Part shown: positions 7,801 to 13,808 of the stretch, one piece after another
How positions within the stretch are numbered: the stretch's first letter is position 1
Layout of the letters: every line of letters starts with the position of its first letter
From: Leptospirillum sp037442005
Lineage (GTDB): Bacteria > Nitrospirota > Leptospirillia > Leptospirillales > Leptospirillaceae
Assembly (NCBI GenBank): GCA_037442005.1
Contig: JBBIRA010000044.1
Location: 1 to 14,876, forward strand
DNA length: 14,876 nt
Reading direction: 5' to 3'
Position numbers and translations under genes: made by a program
Notes under the pieces: model-generated
Databases searched by the model: none
What the model was told of the DNA's origin: nothing
Seen by the model: the letters and a program-made list of their open reading frames with translations, nothing else

Positions 7801-8271
7801 GCGATCCAGTCCCGTGTCGAGCCCGACGCCCTTCCTGTTGTCCGGGAGACACCACGAATCGATCTGGGGAGGGAGGCCCGTCTCCCCGAAGACTACGTGG
7901 ATCATCCCTCCCAGCGAATTGACTTTTACAGGCGGCTGGCCCATGCTTTGACGATCTCCGAGATCGACCAGATCGAATCGGAGCTTCGGGATCGCTTTGG
8001 CCCGTTGCCGAGACCGGCCCGGGCACTGATCTTAGGGACCAGGATCCGGACCATGACGACAAAAATGGGAATTTCCGATATACGCTTAAGCGATCGCGAA
8101 ATCACTCTGAAGCCCTCGCCGGAAAGCCCGCTTTCCCCACGAAATGCCGGGAAAATTGCAGCGGCCTTTCCCGACAGGATCATCTTTCACCGGGATGGAG
8201 CCTTTACCATCTCCGGTCCTGCAGCCGGTTTTCCCGATGACCTCCGAAGACTGGGAGAACTTCTTGAATGA
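4816..8271 (+). CDS. mfd: Transcription-repair coupling factor
   Basis: An 1151-residue DNA translocase, almost the length of E. coli Mfd. It pushes stalled RNA polymerase off damaged DNA and recruits UvrA. The N-terminal UvrB-like region includes the UvrA-contact element around FSVRGAILDLY (Arg193). The RNA-polymerase-interaction domain begins near residue 495 (PVVHLQQGIGLYRG). The RecG-like motor has Walker A GEVGFGKTE (642-650), Walker B DEEQ (743-746), TLSATPIPRTL, and motif VI QLRGRVGRSG (912-921). The C-terminal TRCF domain contains RIDFYRRL. The ATG at 4816 overlaps the previous gene by 26 bases and has no clear ribosome site; TTG at 4855 is an alternative that would remove 13 non-conserved residues. 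Its position between heptose and foldase genes looks like shared transcription rather than shared function. Confidence 0.97.
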   Translation: MGNPPRAPRNGLSLKTFFPALSSRIKQLIPSRLEPGKEILISGIPTEASFLMAGIIRDQIPGRTLWILTANMDRARTLYNEIQSFNAILPDSPDGLLFPEEETLPYEEESPPDLIRAERISALTTLARTRVPFVVTTYPAISRKTLPKRLLSEGISTIATGLVIDRHDLLETLMNLGFFRVPQVTAPGEFSVRGAILDLYTPARPEPVRLEFTDDELTSMKAFDPNTQRSMGPLQSLDLAPGHEWLPPVHRDHLSGLLKDFLSDHQATPLSPGIERHIALFYDDAMSPIDYTADPVLFIEDQNTLQSRISDWQNRIFEAYNQLEEEERVFLPPPDRSFLSSAAENPFSFGTNIPRIITTVFQNDPDAPPLFSPPSSQIDLKESWIPRLRELTREKRVITFFGSRGQKDRFQEILDNQTIPYTPLSGLPEASPALPGSIETILGDIGQGIFVEPDQVLLVSDTFLFRKKYDRNRKAPFKTAVATFNRDQIRLTEGEPVVHLQQGIGLYRGLKGIEVGSIPGEFLIIEYRDGDKLYVPVDQIDLIKPWRGPEGSLPKLDRLGGHSWQKTRSRVRKEIEKVSQELVDLYAKRKALPGFAFSQNSLMQAEFENSFPHDLTPDQEEAIQAIQEDMESPTPMDRLILGEVGFGKTEVAMRAAFKAVADGKQVAVLVPTTLLCLQHYETFRERFSGFPIRIAQLSRMISAREQKSLRGDLSEGKIDIIIGTSALLGPQNSFRDLGLLIIDEEQRFGVGHKERLKNKHPSVDVLTLSATPIPRTLQMSLSGLRGISFIMTPPPGRKPIKTAILPFDRHRIREAIDRELARDGQVFFVHNRVSSISRMAHYISSLFPGVPVGTAHGQMENQLMETIMDRFISGHYRILVSTAIVESGIDIPQANTIIINRSDLFGIAELYQLRGRVGRSGQQAYCYFLIPGEGGMTDLAKKRLKTLQDNTELGSGYQIAMRDLEIRGAGSLLGHQQTGHITMVGIDLYMEMVEEAIQSRVEPDALPVVRETPRIDLGREARLPEDYVDHPSQRIDFYRRLAHALTISEIDQIESELRDRFGPLPRPARALILGTRIRTMTTKMGISDIRLSDREITLKPSPESPLSPRNAGKIAAAFPDRIIFHRDGAFTISGPAAGFPDDLRRLGELLE

Positions 8272-8342
8272 GGGAAGCCCTTTCAGACACAACATTCGCA
8301 CCGGCCCATCGATCCCATCTCAAACCAAAAGGAGACGTTCCA

Positions 8343-9254
8343 TTGACCTCTTTCCATAAAAGAACACAAGCGCTGGCAAAACACTCCCTGAAAACCCTTT
8401 TCCTGGGACTCCTGATGACAGGACTGGCTGCGACCGCTGCCTGCAATAAAACCTCCCAGAAAGGGGTCGTCGCCACCGTGGGCGACCACACAATCACCCA
8501 GGCGGCCCTGTCTGCCAGGCTGTTTTCTTTGGGGGTCCAGCCCCCGGTCAATCCGAATACCGTCTCTGATGTTCTGAATCAGATGGTCGACCAGAAACTG
8601 CTCGTTGCGGAAGCCCGGAATGAAGGGCTGGCATCAGACCCTGCCATCAAGTCCGAAATCACCCGGGCCGAAGACCGGATTCTCCGGAAAGCCCTTCTGA
8701 AAAAAGAGGTGGAAGACAAACTCACGGTGACCGATGCGGATATCTCCGATTACTATAACAAGCATGAGAAGGAAATCCGGCAACCGGGGTATGTCGAAGC
8801 CAGGCAGGTCCTCTTCCCCGACCAGAAAACAGCGGACCGGTTTAAAGGAAAACTTGACCGGAAAGGGATGTTTGCCAAAGCGATTCACTCCTTCAAGGGA
8901 GGACCGCTCGGCCGCATTTTTGAAGGGACACTTCCGCCGAAATTCATGCCCTTTTTCTTTGGCATCAAGGAAGGTTCCGTTACCGGCCCGATCGTCCTGA
9001 AAGACGGTGTCCACTACTTCAAGATTGACCATTTTACAATCGGACACCAGCTGTCCCTGACCGAATCCAAAGACGGCATCAGGAGACTTCTCCAGCGTGA
9101 AAAGAGGACAGACCTGACACAGGCGCTGACAAACAAGCTCCGGGCCAAGACAAAGATCTCGATCAACCAGGCAGTGGTTACCGCCCTGGTTGCCAAGAGC
9201 CAGAACCTTCCCGGGAAATCATCGCCGGCTGGTCAGCCACCCCAGAGCCATTGA
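8343..9254 (+). CDS. Predicted lipoprotein with SurA-like N-domain and degenerate parvulin domain
   Basis: A 303-residue predicted envelope protein. Residues 1-33 form a signal (Lys/His-rich start, then LFLGLLMTGLAATAA) ending at Cys34. The lipobox TAAC is slightly off consensus at position -3. Next comes a SurA/EpsD-like region, VVATVGDHTITQ (42-53) and LNQMVDQKLLVAEA (78-91), as in periplasmic foldases. A parvulin-type domain spans about 150-230, but the usual RHIL is RQVL (Gln155), losing one active-site histidine; His224 remains. It is therefore probably a chaperone more than an isomerase. The TTG at 8343 follows AAAAGGAG by eight bases and places the signal correctly. The ATG at 8268, overlapping the mfd stop as ATGA, would put 25 extra residues ahead of the signal. 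A second, related gene follows immediately. Confidence 0.82.
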   Translation: MTSFHKRTQALAKHSLKTLFLGLLMTGLAATAACNKTSQKGVVATVGDHTITQAALSARLFSLGVQPPVNPNTVSDVLNQMVDQKLLVAEARNEGLASDPAIKSEITRAEDRILRKALLKKEVEDKLTVTDADISDYYNKHEKEIRQPGYVEARQVLFPDQKTADRFKGKLDRKGMFAKAIHSFKGGPLGRIFEGTLPPKFMPFFFGIKEGSVTGPIVLKDGVHYFKIDHFTIGHQLSLTESKDGIRRLLQREKRTDLTQALTNKLRAKTKISINQAVVTALVAKSQNLPGKSSPAGQPPQSH

Positions 9255-10132
9255 CCATTTCCGCCCGGATCCTGACACTTCTGGCAGGGCTTTTGATTCT
9301 TGAGTCCTGCCATTTTAAGGGAGAAAACGGGCGGATCGTCGGCACCCTGGGGTCCGAACCGATAACGGTATCGGACCTCCGGGAGTCCGCCGCCTTCATC
9401 GGAATCACCGATCTTGCCAAAGGGAACCCCTCGCTCTGGTCTGAACCGATCCGCAAGGCGATTCTGACAGAAACCCTTCATGACGCCCTGTTTCTCGATT
9501 TTGTCCGGGAGCGACGGATCACCCTTCCCGGGAAACTGAAGGAAAAACTGTCCCGGGACCCCCAGACCCGCAAGCTTGATCAGCGACGGCTCCTGCTCAT
9601 GGAAGCCATCCGGCGGATCGCCCCCAAACAGCTGGCGGATGACCGGGAAGTGAACCGGTATTATCAGAGACACATTCATGATTATTCAGAACCGGAAAAA
9701 GCCATTGTCCGCCATATTGTCGTCAGTGACCGCAATGAGGGGGAGGCGATCCTGAAAGCGCTTGAAAATGGCTCTTCCTTTTCCGCACTGGCCCGGGCCA
9801 AATCCCTGGGAACCGAAGCCCCCGAAGGGGGATTGATGGCGCCATTTGCCAAGGGACAATTACCACCCCCTTTTGATGCCGTCTTCGACCTGTCTCCCGG
9901 TGACGTCAGCGATCTTTTACCGTCCGCCTACGGCTATCATCTGTTCAAGATGATGAGGACCATTCCTCCCAGCGTGACGCCCCTGTCCCAGGTCAGAAAA
10001 TCCATTGAAAAAATCCTTGTCACCAGAAAACGACGTCAGATGCTGGTGGAGTGGATCCGCAGTCAGGAACAGAAAAAGCCCTGGAAGCCCTCCCATCATT
10101 ACAGGAAGATTTTTCCGGCAGAGATGGAATAG
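9251..10132 (+). CDS. Predicted lipoprotein parvulin-type peptidyl-prolyl isomerase
   Basis: A 293-residue protein with a short lipoprotein signal ending in the lipobox LESC (Cys20), so it is probably anchored in a membrane facing the periplasm. After a SurA-like N-domain (GTLGSEPITVSDLR, 31-44) there is a full parvulin domain at about 152-235. It has VRHIVV (His155), ENGSSFSALARAKS, GGLMAPFAKGQLPPPFDAVF, and GYHLFKM (His230). Both family histidines are kept, so unlike its two neighbours it looks able to isomerise prolyl bonds. The TTG start at 9251 shares bases with the TGA of the upstream gene (TTGA), pointing to coupled translation, since no good ribosome site is visible. The following gene is 78 bases away. 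Confidence 0.83.
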   Translation: MTISARILTLLAGLLILESCHFKGENGRIVGTLGSEPITVSDLRESAAFIGITDLAKGNPSLWSEPIRKAILTETLHDALFLDFVRERRITLPGKLKEKLSRDPQTRKLDQRRLLLMEAIRRIAPKQLADDREVNRYYQRHIHDYSEPEKAIVRHIVVSDRNEGEAILKALENGSSFSALARAKSLGTEAPEGGLMAPFAKGQLPPPFDAVFDLSPGDVSDLLPSAYGYHLFKMMRTIPPSVTPLSQVRKSIEKILVTRKRRQMLVEWIRSQEQKKPWKPSHHYRKIFPAEME

Positions 10133-10174
10133 AATACAAGACGATCACACTGTCCATGAACCGGATTCATCAAA

Positions 10175-10210
10175 CCGGATATCCGGAACAATAGAATAAG
10201 GCCATTGTTC
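10175..10210. repeat. Two adjoining inverted repeats in the leader of the SurA-like gene
   Basis: CCGGATATCCGG (10175-10186) is a perfect 12-base palindrome. It adjoins GAACAAT (10186-10192) and ATTGTTC (10204-10210), perfect 7-base arms around an 11-base loop. The loop carries the AAGG ribosome site (10198-10201), and the right arm ends one base before the ATG at 10211. This could be an mRNA hairpin that presents the ribosome site, or a protein-binding site. Confidence 0.4.
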
Positions 10211-11266
10211 ATGAGAACGTTCTTTCCCATATACCAACAGGGTTCCCTTCTTGCCCGCATCGCCCTCCCCGGCCTTCTGGCTGTTTCTTTCCTCATCGGC
10301 CTTGGCACAGGGGAGGTCGCCCGGGCCGGACAGGAGCCTATCCTTCTGGATTCCGTCCTGGCGGTCGTCAATCACCATGTCATCACGAAAAGCGAAATCG
10401 ACCGGACGCTGGCGCCCACATTCAAGAAATTGCATGCCCAGTACCGGGGTGCGGCGTACAGGGAGCTGGTCTCTTCCCTGGAATACAAGCTCCTGATGAA
10501 AAAGATCAACGAGCAGCTGGAAATGGAAGAAGCCGACAAGACCGGACTCACCTTGAGCGATGAAGAGCTCGACCGGACGATCGACTCGATCATGCAGAAA
10601 AACAACTTCACCTCCCGGTGGCAGCTGAAGCAGGCGCTTTCCGAACAGGGAATGACCTATCACCAGTACCGGGAACAGCTCAGGAAGCAGATGACGATCC
10701 TGAAGCTCATCAACACCGAAGTCCGCTCAACCGTGGTCATCAGCCCCGATGAGGTCCGTCAGTACTATCTGGCCCACCGGGAACAATACCGTCTTCCTCC
10801 CCACGTCACCCTGGCGGATATCTTCCTGAAGTTCCCTCCCGATGCGACTCCGGAGCAGATCGCGGCCGTCCGTAAAACGGGGGACCATATTCTTCGTCAG
10901 ATCGCGCGGAAAGATGACTTTGCCATTCTGGCGGGATCGGAATCGCAAGGACCCAATGCGGACAATGGTGGAAATCTTGGGGACCTGACCAAGGACCAGC
11001 TCCTTCCGGAGCTCATCGGGCCGGCTTTTTCAATTCCGGTCGGAAAAACAAGCGGCCTGATCCAGACGGACAGAGGGATCTACATCATCAAGGTTCTGGA
11101 ACGGGAAGACCATCCCTACAAACGGTTCCGCGATCTCAAGGCCCGCATCCAGGATGACCTGTCGAAGAAAACGACGCGAAAGCGGCTGTTAACCTGGCTT
11201 GAACAGTTGCGGGGAAAATCCTACGTGGTGATCTACATGACACCACCGGGAGACGAAAAGACCTAA
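10211..11266 (+). CDS. surA: SurA-like periplasmic chaperone, single parvulin domain
   Basis: A 351-residue secreted protein. Residues 1-39 are a Sec signal with the hydrophobic stretch LPGLLAVSFLIGL and an ARA cleavage site, followed by GQEP. The SurA N-domain pattern LDSVLAVVNHHVITKSEID (46-64) is clear, followed by a long helical region. One parvulin domain lies at about 198-297, with GGNLGDLTKDQLLPEL (253-268); E. coli SurA has two. Both usual histidines appear to be lost: the RHIL position reads ADIFL, and GYHIIKV reads RGIYIIKV. The likely role is therefore holding outer-membrane proteins during transit rather than isomerising them. ATG at 10211 is preferred, nine bases after AAGG; TTG at 10205 is only three bases away. 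It is the last gene of the operon, and its TAA overlaps the engB stop on the other strand. Confidence 0.85.
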   Translation: MRTFFPIYQQGSLLARIALPGLLAVSFLIGLGTGEVARAGQEPILLDSVLAVVNHHVITKSEIDRTLAPTFKKLHAQYRGAAYRELVSSLEYKLLMKKINEQLEMEEADKTGLTLSDEELDRTIDSIMQKNNFTSRWQLKQALSEQGMTYHQYREQLRKQMTILKLINTEVRSTVVISPDEVRQYYLAHREQYRLPPHVTLADIFLKFPPDATPEQIAAVRKTGDHILRQIARKDDFAILAGSESQGPNADNGGNLGDLTKDQLLPELIGPAFSIPVGKTSGLIQTDRGIYIIKVLEREDHPYKRFRDLKARIQDDLSKKTTRKRLLTWLEQLRGKSYVVIYMTPPGDEKT

Positions 11267-11898
11267 TCGGCCGTTCCGTAAAGGGATGAGGCCACCTTTC
11301 TGGAAAGAAGATCCATTCCTTCACCGCTTTTGGATGAAACCGGGATCGGGGTCAGATCCACACCGGGGCTCCGGGACAGAACCGCCATCCAGTCCATCCG
11401 GATTCTGCTCTGTTCCTGACGGTTCAGTTTGTCAATCTTCGTGATCACGACCGAGACCGGAAGCCCCATCGACAAAAACCAGGACAGCGCCAGGACATCG
11501 GACTCCAGGATCTCCCGTCTTGAGTCCACCAACAGAAGCATCCGGCTCAGGTTGCCAAGCCGGCGAAGAAGTGTTCCGGCAATGGCCCGGGAATCGCTTG
11601 CCTCATCACGGCCCCGCTGCATATATCCATAACCTGGCAGATCCAGAAAATACCCCCCTGTCCGGATCTCGTAAAGATTCGCAAGGGTTGTCTTTCCGGG
11701 CATCCGGCCGGTTCGGGCCAGGTGATGACTTCTGGCCAGCCGGTTCAACAGGCTGGATTTTCCGACATTCGACCGCCCTGCCATGGCGACGATTCCCCCT
11801 TCAAGGGGGGGAATCTCCATGGACGGGCCCACCGACAGGAGAAACATGGCGGGAAAATCACGGTATGAACTGGAAGGTTTTGTCTGTGCAGGTTTCAT
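11263..11898 (-). CDS. engB: Ribosome biogenesis GTPase EngB (YsxC/YihA)
   Basis: A 211-residue TrmE-Era-EngA-EngB-Septin family GTPase, needed in many bacteria for large-subunit ribosome assembly. G1 is GRSNVGKSS (41-49), the switch region has GRMPGKTT (64-71), G3 is DLPGYG (86-91), G4 is TKIDK (153-157) and G5 is SSKSGEG near the C-terminus. Length is normal. The start at 11898-11896 is set by GAGGAG six bases upstream; the frame stays open to 12069, but that extension has no such site and no family similarity. The stop codon overlaps the SurA-like gene's stop by three bases, and the first 53 bases overlap the opposite-strand anmK. The engB promoter must therefore lie inside anmK. Confidence 0.95.
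   Translation of the reverse strand: MKPAQTKPSSSYRDFPAMFLLSVGPSMEIPPLEGGIVAMAGRSNVGKSSLLNRLARSHHLARTGRMPGKTTLANLYEIRTGGYFLDLPGYGYMQRGRDEASDSRAIAGTLLRRLGNLSRMLLLVDSRREILESDVLALSWFLSMGLPVSVVITKIDKLNRQEQSRIRMDWMAVLSRSPGVDLTPIPVSSKSGEGMDLLSRKVASSLYGTAD
11791..11815. repeat. Strong hairpin inside engB, upstream of anmK
   Basis: GATTCCCCC (11791-11799) pairs perfectly with GGGGGAATC (11807-11815) around a 7-base loop. It ends 30 bases before the anmK ATG, so it would lie in the anmK mRNA leader, and also in engB codons for about residues 28-36. There is no T run, so it is not a standard terminator. It may simply follow from the Pro-Pro and Gly-Gly codons. Confidence 0.35.
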
Positions 11899-13132
11899 GT
11901 GTGGCTCCTCTCTGGACGGGTTGGATGGAGCACTGATCCGGGTTTTCAAACGGTCCATCTCTCTTCTGGCTTTTGCCCATTTCCCTTTTGAAAGCACCCT
12001 TTCCGGGGCCATCCGGGAAGCCCTGTCAGGAAATATCCCCCGGGAATCGGTCGCCGACTTTCCCGGCATGATTGAAAACCTGATCGGACAATCGGAAACA
12101 GCGCTCTTCCGGGTTCTCCTGGAAAAGGCGCAGATTTTTCCCGAGGCGGTCGACCTGATCGGAACCCACGGGATTACCGCCTCCCATCATCCCGGCGCTG
12201 ACCAGCATTTTGGAGGCGTTCGACTCGCGGGACACACGACCCAGTTTGCCAATCCCCATCTGGCCTGTGAGTCCTTTGGTATTCCGGTCGTTTCGGATTT
12301 CCGGAGAACGGATGTCGCCTCGGGAGGTGAAGGAGCACCCCTGGCGCCGATCTTCCACCGGGCGGCGTTTTCCCACCGCACCCTGAACCGTGCCTTTCTG
12401 AACGTGGGAGGCATTGCCAACCTCACAAGCCTTCCCGCATTCGGCTCCCCCGGGGCCCGGATGATCGCCTTCGATACCGGACCCGGGAACATGCTGACCG
12501 ATGCCGGAGCCCGCTGGGCCACAAACGGCCTGAAGGAGTGCGATGAAAACGGCGACATGGCCAGAAAGGGTCACGCGGTCCGTTTCATTGTCGACCGGGT
12601 CCTCTCCGACCCCTGGTTTCACCTGCCCCCGCCAAAGTCCACCGGACGGGAAGACTGGGGAGAAGATCGGTTCCTCGACATCCGGAACAGGATGCCCTCC
12701 GGCTCCTCAAAGGAAGACCTTCTGGCAACACTGACCGAAATCACCGCCCGCTCTGTCTCCCGGGCGCTCCTTTTGACCTCCCCCCCACCGGACGAACTGA
12801 TCGTCGGCGGAGGCGGGGTCCGGAACCAAACGCTCATGAAGCTTTTGACCCAGTTCACCGAACGGCCGGTCTATCCGTCGGATCAACTGGGCATTCCGGC
12901 CCAGGCGGTGGAATCCATGGCCTTTGCCTACCTGGGTCTTCTGACAATGACCCACCGGAGTGGAACCTTGCCCGAACTGACCGGAGGAAGGGCCGGACGC
13001 GTTCTGGGGACCATCACAATCCCGGGATCGCGTCCCCTTGCCGCAATTCTTCCAGGAATGCTTCGTGGCGGCGATACCCATCTTCCGTTCCCAGATCGAG
13101 CCAGGGCGAACGGGTCACATCCGCCCGGATGA
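11846..13132 (+). CDS. anmK: Anhydro-N-acetylmuramic acid kinase
   Basis: A 428-residue cytosolic kinase that opens and phosphorylates 1,6-anhydro-MurNAc from cell-wall turnover to MurNAc-6-phosphate. Family landmarks are MCGSSLDGLDGAL (18-30), GTHGITASHHP (106-116), DFRRTDVASGGEGAPL (151-166, catalytic Asp156), LNVGGIANLT, FDTGPGNMLTDA (209-220), KSTGRE (264-269) and the ATP-site VGGGGVRN (320-327). MSGTSLDG is altered to MCGSSLDG and HGQTV to HGITA. The ATG at 11846 has AGGAG just upstream. A later ATG at 11897 would remove the first strand of the fold, and an earlier one at 11783 has no ribosome site. Similarity ends near residue 392 (VLGTITI). The last 36 or so residues, lying opposite murU, make it longer than the usual 370 or so. 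Confidence 0.93.
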   Translation: MAGKSRYELEGFVCAGFMCGSSLDGLDGALIRVFKRSISLLAFAHFPFESTLSGAIREALSGNIPRESVADFPGMIENLIGQSETALFRVLLEKAQIFPEAVDLIGTHGITASHHPGADQHFGGVRLAGHTTQFANPHLACESFGIPVVSDFRRTDVASGGEGAPLAPIFHRAAFSHRTLNRAFLNVGGIANLTSLPAFGSPGARMIAFDTGPGNMLTDAGARWATNGLKECDENGDMARKGHAVRFIVDRVLSDPWFHLPPPKSTGREDWGEDRFLDIRNRMPSGSSKEDLLATLTEITARSVSRALLLTSPPPDELIVGGGGVRNQTLMKLLTQFTERPVYPSDQLGIPAQAVESMAFAYLGLLTMTHRSGTLPELTGGRAGRVLGTITIPGSRPLAAILPGMLRGGDTHLPFPDRARANGSHPPG

Positions 13133-13808
13133 ATCCGCCCGCGTCGATCCACTGCCTGTAAAGATCGACAATCGAAAACGGGGCCTCCCATCCATCTCCC
13201 AGAGGGCCCTCTCCCGGATGACCCTCCCCCGGACGGTCGAAGATCCGGGGATCGAGAAAGTGGATCCCCGGGAAAAAAACCGGGGAGACGCCTTCGGGAA
13301 GCGTTCCCGTTCCCCGCTCGGGGAAAAGGATCCCCCCTTCCGGAGTCCGTCCGATCCGCCCCGCTTCCGGGAGCGGACCCTCCGGAGAAACCACCAGGGA
13401 TACCTTTTCCTGCGAGTCTTCATGCCGTCTGAGTCCGGAAGCCAGATCATACCCGGTCAAAATGTCACAGGTCACCACCACCAGAACCCCCGTTCCCCTG
13501 TAATAGGGGCGTGCGGCAAGGATCCCTCCTCCCGTCCCGAGAACCGCGTCCTCCAGGGACCAGACAATCTCCATCTCCTTTGGAGCCTCCCGGGAAATCG
13601 CCTCCCGGATCATCGCCGCATCATGATGAAGATTGACAATGATCCGGTTGATCCCCGAATCGGCCATTTTCCGGATCACCCGGATCCCCAGAGGAACCCC
13701 GCCAACCGGAACCAATGGCTTGGGAAGATCCGGAAACATCTTTTTTAACCGTGAACCGGCACCGGCCATCAGAACAAATCCGGTAACCTCCCAGTCGGCC
13801 TTCCCCAT
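13014..13808 (-). CDS. murU: Nucleotidyltransferase, probably N-acetylmuramate alpha-1-phosphate uridylyltransferase
   Basis: A 264-residue sugar-1-phosphate nucleotidyltransferase. The signature FVLMAGAGSRLKKMFPDLPKPL (11-32) holds the nucleotide loop and Lys30. Then come EDAVLGTGGGILAA (86-99), VVTCDIL (111-117, metal-binding Asp115, with Cys where Gly is common), GIHFLDPRIF (181-190), FSIVDLYRQWIDAGG and WLDLGTEDGYRRHEAFL. A Gly/Pro-rich insertion lies at about 191-209. Fold alone would also fit heptose- or mannose-1-phosphate enzymes. MurU, which makes UDP-MurNAc from MurNAc-1-phosphate, is chosen because the gene follows an AmgK-like kinase, as in Pseudomonas. ATG at 13808 overlaps the upstream stop (TGATG). 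The 3' end overlaps anmK by 119 bases on the other strand. Confidence 0.78.
   Translation of the reverse strand: MGKADWEVTGFVLMAGAGSRLKKMFPDLPKPLVPVGGVPLGIRVIRKMADSGINRIIVNLHHDAAMIREAISREAPKEMEIVWSLEDAVLGTGGGILAARPYYRGTGVLVVVTCDILTGYDLASGLRRHEDSQEKVSLVVSPEGPLPEAGRIGRTPEGGILFPERGTGTLPEGVSPVFFPGIHFLDPRIFDRPGEGHPGEGPLGDGWEAPFSIVDLYRQWIDAGGFIRADVTRSPWLDLGTEDGYRRHEAFLEELRQGDAIPGL

Noticed and set aside
10192..10197. TAGAAT as a -10 box for the SurA-like gene
   Set aside because: No -35-like hexamer lies at 16-18 bases, and transcription would begin almost at the start codon, downstream of the ribosome site.
11899..12069. N-terminal extension of EngB to 12069
   Set aside because: The strong GAGGAG before 11898 and family length favour the shorter protein, and the extension is antisense to conserved anmK.
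13038..13748. 236-codon plus-strand frame opposite murU
   Set aside because: Its Arg/Pro-rich composition is typical of antisense to GC-rich genes, while the minus strand carries unmistakable nucleotidyltransferase motifs.
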